Shown here: piece after piece, positions 6,775 through 12,016 of the stretch | Numbering within the stretch: the first letter of the stretch is position 1 | Layout: each line of letters begins with the position of its first letter | Assembly: GCA_041488455.1 (NCBI GenBank) | Contig: JBGPPG010000090.1 | Location: 1 to 13,644 of the forward strand | From: DASQPE01 sp041488455 | Lineage (GTDB): Bacteria; Gemmatimonadota; Gemmatimonadetes; Gemmatimonadales; GWC2-71-9 | Direction: 5' to 3' | Length of the DNA: 13,644 nt | Notes under the pieces: model-generated | The model's database searches: none | The model's input: the letters and a program-made list of their open reading frames with translations, nothing else | Told to the model about the DNA's origin: nothing | Made by a program: the position numbers and the translations under genes

Positions 6775-7053
6775 TCAGAACGTGATCTTGCCCTGCATCA
6801 GGAGCGCGATGACGGCGACGAACAGCGCAACGCCTTCGATCAGCGCCGCGAAGATCAGTCCCGCCGTCTGGATGCGCGCGCTGTTCTCCGGCTGGCGGGC
6901 CATCCCCTCGGCCGCCGAGCCACCGATCCGCCCGATCCCGACGCCCGCGCCCAGCACCGCGAGGCCCGCGCCGAGTCCGGCGCCGATGAGGCCATACCCC
7001 TTGCCGGCGCCCGCCGCGGCGGCCTCCTGCAGGAGGGCAAGCATGTGCAGCAT
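6775..7053 (-). CDS. atpE: ATP synthase F0 subunit c
   Basis: A 92-residue proteolipid that forms the rotating membrane ring. There are two hydrophobic helices: the first is Gly/Ala-rich (about 18-45, with GAGLGAG and GAGVGIG packing motifs), then the conserved polar loop MARQPE at 51-56, then the second (about 62-87) with the ion-carrying Glu73 in AALIEGVALF. Ile replaces the glutamine of Na+-type rings in the first helix, and Glu73 is followed by Gly rather than Ser/Thr, so the ring is probably proton-driven. ATG 7053 is preferred over the in-frame ATG at 7044 because GGAG (7063-7060) is well spaced from it. A 184-base structured leader separates it from atpB, unlike the overlaps among its neighbours. 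Confidence 0.95.
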   Translation of the reverse strand: MLHMLALLQEAAAAGAGKGYGLIGAGLGAGLAVLGAGVGIGRIGGSAAEGMARQPENSARIQTAGLIFAALIEGVALFVAVIALLMQGKITF

Positions 7054-7237
7054 GTCGTGCTCCGTCGTAGACGGGAGATCCGTGTCGGTTGCGCCCGCCG
7101 CGTGTGGGCCGGTTCTCCCGGACCGGCTTCGCCTCGGTGACCCGCCGGCGTCCCGGGTCCGAGGACCCTGGGACAGCGGGCTTCGTCCGCCGTCCGGCGG
7201 ACTACATGAGAGGGATGGCGCGAGCGCCCGCCACCCC
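7054..7237 (-). promoter_or_regulatory. Structured atpB-atpE spacer with three hairpins
   Basis: A 184-base gap inside an operon whose other junctions overlap or are 11 bases. Three inverted repeats lie in series: 7185-7202 (GTCCGCC, loop GTCC, GGCGGAC, perfect 7-bp stem); 7155-7168 (GGGTC, loop CGAG, GACCC), extendable by CCC/GGG past a one-base bulge; and 7108-7127 (GCCGGT, 8-base loop, ACCGGC). None is followed by a T-run on the minus strand, so they do not look like ordinary intrinsic terminators. They may protect or process the message, or enhance atpE translation, since subunit c is needed at many copies per complex. A second promoter inside the spacer is possible but no box was recognised. 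The stems are seen; the roles are inferred. Confidence 0.5.
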
Positions 7238-8209
7238 TCAGTGCTCCGCCCGCATCAGGCCGATGAACACGGCCGTGAGCAGGGTGAACACGAACGCCTG
7301 TAGGAACGCGACGAACAGCTCCAGCATCATGACCAGCGTCGCCATGACCGACGCCACCCCGCCGACCACGTAGCTCTGGAAGGCGAAGGTGAGCCCGATC
7401 AGCGCCAGCACCAGCGCGTGGCCGGCCGTCATGTTGGCGAAAAGTCGCACGGCCAGCGCGAACGGCTTGGCCAGCTTGCCGATCAGCTCGATCGGCGTCA
7501 TCACGAGCAGCATGATCGGCTTGAGAAACGTAGGCAGACCGGGCGGCAGGTAGAAAATCGTGCCCATGTAGCCCTTGAAGCCGAGAGACCGCATGCCCGA
7601 GATCTCGATGACGACGAACGCGAGCACGGCGAGCGCACCGGTCACCGCGATGTTGCCCGTCGCAGTGGCTCCCCAGGGCAGCAGCCCCAGGAGGTTGCAC
7701 GCCAGAATGAAGAAGAACGTCGTGAGCAGGTAGGGCACGTAGCCCTCCCCGTGCGGGCCGACGTTCGGCAGGATCACTTCCTGCCGGATCCAGAGAGCGG
7801 TGGCCTCCATCGCGCCGGCGAACCCCTTGGCCGGCTTGCCCTGTGCCTGCGCGCGCGCCACGGATCGGGCACTCAGCACGAGGACGAGGGCGACGATGAC
7901 CGCCGCGATCAGCGCAAAGACGGCGTGCTTGGTGGGGGAGAAGTCGAGCACCAGCGATCCGATGCGGACCGGCGGGAACGCGGGCAGCTGCACCGAGTAG
8001 TAATACGGCGGCCTCCAGTACGGCACCTCGATCTCGTGCGAGTTCGCGAGATGCCCCAGGATGTCGATCTCGCGCTCGCTCGCGGCGTGCGGCGCCTGCG
8101 CGGCCTGGAACGCGTCCTTGGTGACCGGGGCCTCCTGGCCAACGGCGGGCCCCGCAAGCAGCGCCAGAAGCAGCGCGCCCGATCCCATGAGCCGCACGAA
8201 ACCGTTCAT
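7238..8209 (-). CDS. atpB: ATP synthase F0 subunit a
   Basis: A 323-residue membrane subunit that forms the proton half-channels against the c-ring. The catalytic region is clear: ALAVRLFANMTAGH at 251-264 with the essential Arg255, then helices running to residue 319. Other hydrophobic segments are at about 95-113, 158-178, 187-203 and 228-243. The N-terminus is long: MNGFVRLMGSGALLLALLAG looks like a signal peptide, followed by about 65 polar residues that would face the periplasm, including the His/Pro/Tyr-rich VPYWRPPYYYS. E. coli a has 271 residues and lacks this part. The ATG at 8209 overlaps the atpI stop as ATGA, so the two are translationally coupled. Confidence 0.94.
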   Translation of the reverse strand: MNGFVRLMGSGALLLALLAGPAVGQEAPVTKDAFQAAQAPHAASEREIDILGHLANSHEIEVPYWRPPYYYSVQLPAFPPVRIGSLVLDFSPTKHAVFALIAAVIVALVLVLSARSVARAQAQGKPAKGFAGAMEATALWIRQEVILPNVGPHGEGYVPYLLTTFFFILACNLLGLLPWGATATGNIAVTGALAVLAFVVIEISGMRSLGFKGYMGTIFYLPPGLPTFLKPIMLLVMTPIELIGKLAKPFALAVRLFANMTAGHALVLALIGLTFAFQSYVVGGVASVMATLVMMLELFVAFLQAFVFTLLTAVFIGLMRAEH

Positions 8210-8574
8210 CGCACCGGAGCCCGCGAGTGTTGGAGAGCCGAAACGATCCCCTCGACAGCCAGCGACACCACGAGAAAGCCCACCAGCGGTAGGAGTGTCG
8301 GCGCCGCCGGCCAGCCGAGGGTCGGAACCAGGACCAGCCCGGTCAGGCCGACGACCGCCAGACGAAGCAGCATGCCGAGCACCCACACTGCGAAGAAGCG
8401 CTCGGTTCCGACCGAGGTGACGAGCCACCATCCCAGCGGGCTCTGGACGACGAGCGTGATGCCCAGCGCCAGCCACCACCCGGCGCGCCATGCGCCGGGC
8501 AGCGCGGCACCCGCCGCCATTGCCACTGAGCCCACCACCACCATGCCTGAGAGGTAACGCGAGCCCGGGCTCAC
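8206..8574 (-). CDS. atpI: AtpI-like ATP synthase accessory membrane protein
   Basis: A 122-residue, almost wholly hydrophobic protein with about four membrane segments (roughly 8-27, 30-50, 60-84, 92-113). Its gene lies exactly between atpZ and atpB, the usual AtpI position, and AtpI proteins are thought to aid c-ring assembly or Mg2+/Ca2+ handling with AtpZ. Sequence identity to AtpI is not obvious by eye, so the name rests on length, topology and context. The start GTG 8574 overlaps the atpZ stop as GTGA, and the stop overlaps the atpB start as ATGA, forming a coupled chain. Confidence 0.7.
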   Translation of the reverse strand: MSPGSRYLSGMVVVGSVAMAAGAALPGAWRAGWWLALGITLVVQSPLGWWLVTSVGTERFFAVWVLGMLLRLAVVGLTGLVLVPTLGWPAAPTLLPLVGFLVVSLAVEGIVSALQHSRAPVR

Positions 8575-8801
8575 CGCTGGTCCCGGTCGTCCTTGTTCAC
8601 GGTGCGCATCACCGAGTAGAGCGTAGCGCCGAGAGCCACGAACGTGCCCAGAATCGTGAACAGTCCCCCGGTCCCGGCCTTCCGGTCCGCCCACTGGCCC
8701 AGCAGGACGAAGACGAGGATCGTGACGGCAAACTGGATCCCCAACCCGGCATACCGAGCCGGTCCCGGCCCGCCACTGCCGGGCTGTTTCGGGTTTGGCA
8801 C
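8571..8801 (-). CDS. atpZ: AtpZ-like F1F0 ATPase assembly/gene-1 protein
   Basis: A 76-residue small membrane protein of the ATPase gene-1 (AtpZ, PF09527) type. Two hydrophobic segments, about 18-36 (AGLGIQFAVTILVFVLLGQ) and 46-66, are joined by the short loop WADRKAGTG; the GxxxQ and GxxxD patterns fit the family. It is the first gene of the atp unit. GTG 8801 was chosen; an in-frame ATG at 8852 would add 17 residues, but that stretch is AT-rich like a promoter and reads poorly as protein. It is divergent from moxR. Confidence 0.75.
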   Translation of the reverse strand: MPNPKQPGSGGPGPARYAGLGIQFAVTILVFVLLGQWADRKAGTGGLFTILGTFVALGATLYSVMRTVNKDDRDQR

Positions 8802-8927
8802 GGCGAGAACGTATATCCTTGTGAAATGTTTCGCAAGCGATAAATCGGCCATTTGTCGCGACCTGATGCTGGCGAATCCGGCCGGTCCACAGGTAATGTG
8901 GAGGTTCCCCTTGGACCCCAGGCCGGC
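8802..8927. promoter_or_regulatory. Divergent atp operon / moxR control region
   Basis: A 126-base gap that includes an AT-rich patch (about 8810-8855) standing out from GC-rich surroundings. For the atp operon, TTGCGA (8836-8831) and TACGTT (8813-8808) are 17 bases apart on the minus strand and would place transcription near the GTG start at 8801; the -10 match is weak. For moxR, TTGTGA (8819-8824) with TAAATC (8841-8846) is a weaker plus-strand candidate. Two small dyads are present: TCGC-AA-GCGA at 8831-8840 and the palindrome GTCGCGAC at 8855-8862. Either could bind a regulator; no function is shown. Confidence 0.35.
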
Positions 8928-9947
8928 ATGACCGCAACCGAAGCCGTAGCACAGGACGACGTCCGCCAGCTGGAGCGCCTGGTGAGCGCGGTCACGCGGC
9001 TTCGGGGCCAGGTCGCCCAGCGGATCGTGGGCCAGGACGACGTGATCGAGGGGATCCTCACCGCGGTGCTCGCGGGCGGGCACGCCCTCCTGATCGGCGT
9101 GCCGGGGCTCGCCAAGACGCTGATGGTGCAGACCATCGCGGAGGCGCTGAACCTGTCGTTCAACCGGGTGCAGTTCACCCCGGATCTCATGCCCAGCGAC
9201 ATCACGGGGACCGAGATCATCGAGGAGGACCTGACAACCGGGAAGCGGGCGTTCCGGTTCGTGCACGGGCCCGTCTTTGCCAACGTCGTGCTCGCCGACG
9301 AGATCAACCGCACTCCACCCAAGACCCAGGCCGCCCTCCTCCAGGCAATGCAGGAGCACCAGGTGACGGCGGGCGGGACTACCTACCATCTACCCGACCC
9401 ATTCTTCGTGCTGGCCACCCAGAACCCCATCGAGCAGGAGGGAACGTACCCGCTGCCGGAAGCGCAGCTCGACCGCTTCATGCTCGAGCTCCGGGTGAGC
9501 TACCCGAGCCGGAGTGAAGAGGAGGCGATCGTCGAGCAGACCACGGGGGCCATCCGGGCTCGGCTCGAGCCCGTGCTCGACGCGGAGTCAGTCCTCCGGA
9601 TGCAGGCGCTGGTGCGCCGGATCCCGGTCTCCCGGGGCCTGATCAAGGCCGCCGTATCGCTGGCGCGGCTCACGCGTCCGGGCAACGCCGAGGCTCCCGC
9701 ATTCATCAAGGAATACGTGGATTGGGGCGCGGGGCCGCGGGCCTCGCAGTATCTCGTTCTGGGTGCAAAGGCCCGGGCGGCGATCGCGGGGCGGCCCATG
9801 GCCGACCTCGATGACGTCCGGGCGGTAGCTCCCTCGGTGCTCCGCCACCGGGTGGTGACCAACTTCGCGGCCGAGGCCGCGGAGCGGAGCGGCGCGGATA
9901 TCGTTCGCGAGCTCCTGGATGGAAAGGGCTGGACTGCTGGCCTCTGA
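8928..9947 (+). CDS. MoxR-family AAA+ ATPase
   Basis: A 339-residue chaperone-like ATPase. Walker A GVPGLAKT is at 57-64 with Lys63, Walker B VVLADE at 120-125 with Asp124 and Glu125, sensor 1 ATQNP at 163-167 and LDRF with probable arginine finger Arg183. A C-terminal helical lid runs from about 250 to 335. MoxR ATPases assist maturation of large complexes, usually with DUF58 and von Willebrand factor A partners in the same operon. None of these follows here; the next gene is a lipoprotein 86 bases away. ATG 8928 was chosen because the family N-terminus begins soon after; upstream Shine-Dalgarno support is weak (only CCAGG), and an in-frame TTG exists at 8853. Confidence 0.9.
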   Translation: MTATEAVAQDDVRQLERLVSAVTRLRGQVAQRIVGQDDVIEGILTAVLAGGHALLIGVPGLAKTLMVQTIAEALNLSFNRVQFTPDLMPSDITGTEIIEEDLTTGKRAFRFVHGPVFANVVLADEINRTPPKTQAALLQAMQEHQVTAGGTTYHLPDPFFVLATQNPIEQEGTYPLPEAQLDRFMLELRVSYPSRSEEEAIVEQTTGAIRARLEPVLDAESVLRMQALVRRIPVSRGLIKAAVSLARLTRPGNAEAPAFIKEYVDWGAGPRASQYLVLGAKARAAIAGRPMADLDDVRAVAPSVLRHRVVTNFAAEAAERSGADIVRELLDGKGWTAGL

Positions 9948-10020
9948 CTTGCCGCTCCTCTCGGCGCCCGGGGGCGTGTGGCTCCGGGTAAGTGACAATC
10001 CGACAACATATTAGCCGACC

Positions 10021-10026
10021 GGAGGA
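10021..10026 (+). promoter_or_regulatory. Ribosome binding site deciding the lipoprotein start
   Basis: GGAGGA, 7 bases before ATG 10034, is a near-consensus Shine-Dalgarno and fixes the start at a lipoprotein signal peptide rather than at the in-frame ATG at 9992. It lies in the self-complementary GGAGGAGCTCCTC (10021-10033), so a hairpin could partly mask it. Confidence 0.65.
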
Positions 10027-10033
10027 GCTCCTC

Positions 10034-11170
10034 ATGAACCGGCTCCGCAAGAGCGCCGTGGTGCTCGCCGTTGCGGTTTGCACGGCGGCCCTGATCGGCT
10101 GCGGGGACTCGACCAGTCCGTCGAACGCGACCCTGTCCGATCCGCCGGGCCTGAGCAGCGACGTCCAGTCGCTGGGCACGCCGTTCCAGGCGACGGCTTT
10201 CCAGAGCCTCTCGGCGCTCTCGGCCGGAGCCACCCCGCTGGCCCGGACCACCCGTCTGCTCGCCGCCCTCTCGCCCACCAAGCCGGCCCCCGCTGCGCAG
10301 GAGGTCTCCGCGCGGCAGGTGTTCGCGGCCCGGGCCGTGCGTCCATCGCTCGCGACCGCGCCGACCGGGCCGGGCTCGCTCATTCCCTCGAGCTACTGGG
10401 GCCATGTGTTCGTGTGGGACGCGGGGAGCGCCCAGTACGTGGATGGCAGCGCGAGCGGGGGCCCGGCCGACGGCGTGCGGTTCACGCTCTACGCGCTGGA
10501 CCCGCTGACCGGACAGCCGGCCTCGCCGCTCAACCCGGTCGGTTACGCGGACCTTACCGACCAGAGCACGACGAGCCAGTACAAGCTCGGCGTGCTGGTC
10601 GCGGACGCCATGACCACGTACGCGGACTATCTCGTGTCGGCCACGACGACCTCGTCCTCGTTCCTCGCGGCGGCCACGGGCTTCATCACCGACGGCACGC
10701 ACCGGCTCGACTTCTCCAATTCCGCCTCGGTGACCGCCGACCAGGTCGGCCTCGATTACAGCCTGGCGCTGAACCAGCCCGCCGTCTCGGCGCACCTGGT
10801 TGCGACCCTCGCGGTCGGCAGCTCCACGGCAGTGCTCACGACCACGTTCGGCGTCACCCGCGGCAGCGAGACGGTGGTGCTGAGCGGGACGCTCACCGCG
10901 ACGCAGGTCCAATCCACGTTCACCGCCTCGGCGAGCTTCACCATCACCGTGAACGGCGGTCAGTTCGCCACGATCACGGGGACCGCCCAGTCCGGGGCGA
11001 GCGCGAGCTTCACGTACGTGGGGCCGGGCCGCGCGCTCACGCAACCGGAGCGCGACGCGCTCGACCGGCTGTTCGAGGCGCCCGGCACGGTCAGCGCCAC
11101 CGTGGACGGCGTGTTTGCACCGGCGGAGCATCTGCTGGGTACGAGCGCTTCGCTCACACTACCGAGCTGA
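10034..11170 (+). CDS. Unrecognised Ser/Thr-rich lipoprotein
   Basis: A 378-residue protein of no family I recognise. A lipoprotein signal peptide is clear: positive N-terminus MNRLRK, a hydrophobic core, and the lipobox ALIGC with Cys23 followed by GDSTSPS, so it should be lipid-anchored at the outer face of a membrane. The mature part starts with a low-complexity Ala/Ser/Leu linker (about 40-115), then a region with SYWGHVFVWDAGSAQYVDG (about 118-136) and FTLYALDP, then a long Ser/Thr/Val-rich stretch (about 185-345) with alternating hydrophobic residues that suggests beta-sheet or beta-sandwich structure. The CGDST motif after the signal is common in Gemmatimonadota-type lipoproteins (from memory, not checked). 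It is followed by a strong terminator, so it is probably the last gene of its transcript. Confidence 0.8.
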   Translation: MNRLRKSAVVLAVAVCTAALIGCGDSTSPSNATLSDPPGLSSDVQSLGTPFQATAFQSLSALSAGATPLARTTRLLAALSPTKPAPAAQEVSARQVFAARAVRPSLATAPTGPGSLIPSSYWGHVFVWDAGSAQYVDGSASGGPADGVRFTLYALDPLTGQPASPLNPVGYADLTDQSTTSQYKLGVLVADAMTTYADYLVSATTTSSSFLAAATGFITDGTHRLDFSNSASVTADQVGLDYSLALNQPAVSAHLVATLAVGSSTAVLTTTFGVTRGSETVVLSGTLTATQVQSTFTASASFTITVNGGQFATITGTAQSGASASFTYVGPGRALTQPERDALDRLFEAPGTVSATVDGVFAPAEHLLGTSASLTLPS

Positions 11171-11194
11171 CGGTCGGTCGTTGGAAGCGAGCGA

Positions 11195-11222
11195 GGGCGC
11201 GCCGGGACTCCCCGGCGCGCCC
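11195..11222 (+). terminator. Intrinsic terminator after the lipoprotein
   Basis: A perfect 12-bp stem, GGGCGCGCCGGG (11195-11206) with CCCGGCGCGCCC (11211-11222), has a 4-base loop ACTC and lies 24 bases after the stop codon. The downstream tract is poor (TTCCCGTT), but the stem is very stable. It could also work on the minus strand. Confidence 0.75.
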
Positions 11223-11247
11223 TTCCCGTTGCCCTGGGCGACCGTTC

Positions 11248-11263
11248 GTTACCCGATCGTAAC
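11248..11263. repeat. Short dyad upstream of the SnoaL-like gene
   Basis: GTTAC-CCGATC-GTAAC is an inverted repeat with 5-base arms and a 6-base centre, about 32 bases upstream of the candidate -35 box of the next gene. The position would suit a regulator-binding site; arms this short can occur by chance. Confidence 0.35.
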
Positions 11264-11294
11264 CGGCGCCGACCCCGGGACTAAAACTTTCGGT

Positions 11295-11323
11295 GCAACC
11301 ATCCCGTAGGGACCGAGCGTCTA
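11295..11323 (+). promoter_or_regulatory. ECF-sigma-like promoter of the SnoaL-like gene
   Basis: GCAACC (11295-11300) and CGTCTA (11318-11323) are separated by 17 bases. An AAC-containing -35 with a CGTC -10 at 16-17 bases is the general pattern of extracytoplasmic-function sigma promoters. Transcription would start near 11330, giving a leader of about 50 bases that ends in AAGGAG. No sigma factor gene is in the window. The motif is seen; the sigma class is inferred. Confidence 0.45.
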
Positions 11324-11381
11324 TAGGGAACGAGGCCCCGGACGGGGGCGGTACGGCATCCATACCGAAGGAGAACGCGCG

Positions 11382-11849
11382 ATGAGCACCCGGATCGCAG
11401 CGGTCGGGCTCGCACTGGGGGCGGTCATCGCCCTGGGCGGCGTGACCTCGAAGGCGTCGGCTCAGGACGCCGAGCAGAACAAGGCACTCTTCACGGTGGT
11501 CGTGAACCAGGTCTACAACGCGGGCGACCTCGCCCTGGCGGACGATCTGGTGGCCAAGGGCGTCACCAGCAACGGAGCCGCGCTGGGCCGCGACGGCTTC
11601 AAGGCGATGGTAAAGGAGCAGCGGGCGGGCGGGCATCAGTACACGGTGGACGAGCTGGTGACCGACGGCGACCGGGTCATCGGGCGGGTGACGCAGACCG
11701 GCGGGGGCCAGGCCGCGAGCGAGATCCTCGTCTTCCGCATCCAGGATGGCCAAGTCACGGAGCAGTGGAGCATGGCGGACGCACCCGCGCTGCGGCAGCA
11801 GTTCGGGTTGCGGGGCGCGGCGTCGGGGCCGGCGGCATCGGCGAACTGA
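11382..11849 (+). CDS. Exported SnoaL-like (NTF2-fold) protein
   Basis: A 155-residue protein with a Sec signal peptide (MSTRIAAVGLALGAVIALGG core, probable cut at ASA|QD after residue 27). The mature part matches the SnoaL-like/ester cyclase layout: helix NKALFTVVVNQVYNAGDLAL, loss-of-position phrase DDLVAKGVTSNG, helix GRDGFKAMVKEQRAG, then strands TVDELVTDGDRVIGRVTQTG, EILVFRIQDGQVTEQW and the end ALRQQFGL. Cytoplasmic relatives cyclise polyketides, but many exported members have unknown roles, so no reaction is assigned. The ATG at 11382 has AAGGAG 8 bases upstream. The gene stands alone between two strong terminators and is probably under its own promoter. Confidence 0.8.
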   Translation: MSTRIAAVGLALGAVIALGGVTSKASAQDAEQNKALFTVVVNQVYNAGDLALADDLVAKGVTSNGAALGRDGFKAMVKEQRAGGHQYTVDELVTDGDRVIGRVTQTGGGQAASEILVFRIQDGQVTEQWSMADAPALRQQFGLRGAASGPAASAN

Positions 11850-11869
11850 ATCCGGCCTTTCAATAGTGG

Positions 11870-11912
11870 GAGCGTCCGTCCGGTCCTGGGCCCGGGCGGG
11901 CGCTCTTGTTTT
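11870..11912 (+). terminator. Intrinsic terminator after the SnoaL-like gene
   Basis: A 12-bp stem, GAGCGTCCGTCC (11870-11881) with GGGCGGGCGCTC (11894-11905), contains two G-U pairs and a 12-base loop. It is followed directly by TTGTTTT (11906-11912). It starts 20 bases after the stop codon and has the standard layout of a plus-strand Rho-independent terminator. Confidence 0.85.
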
Positions 11913-11961
11913 CCCCTCGGTCCGGCTCCCGCCTGGCCGATGTTGCGATTTCGCCACAAGT

Positions 11962-11992
11962 TTGACGATCGGTTGAAGCCGCCGCGTACTGT
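11962..11992 (+). promoter_or_regulatory. Candidate promoter of the BTAD regulator
   Basis: TTGACG (11962-11967) is a 5-of-6 match to a housekeeping -35 box. The best -10-like hexamer is TACTGT (11987-11992), 19 bases further on, which is a weak match at a long spacing. Transcription would begin near 12000, leaving a leader of under 20 bases without a Shine-Dalgarno before ATG 12017. Confidence 0.35.
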
Positions 11993-12016
11993 AGGCCAAC
12001 TCCCGTATCAAATACC

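Noticed and set aside
7185..7202. Terminator between atpB and atpE
   Set aside because: The stem is perfect but short, and no T-run follows on the minus strand; the operon continues, so it is listed as structured leader.
9500..11131. 543-codon minus-strand open frame spanning the moxR end and the lipoprotein
   Set aside because: It crosses two well-supported plus-strand genes, has low-complexity Arg/Gly/Ala content and no motif.
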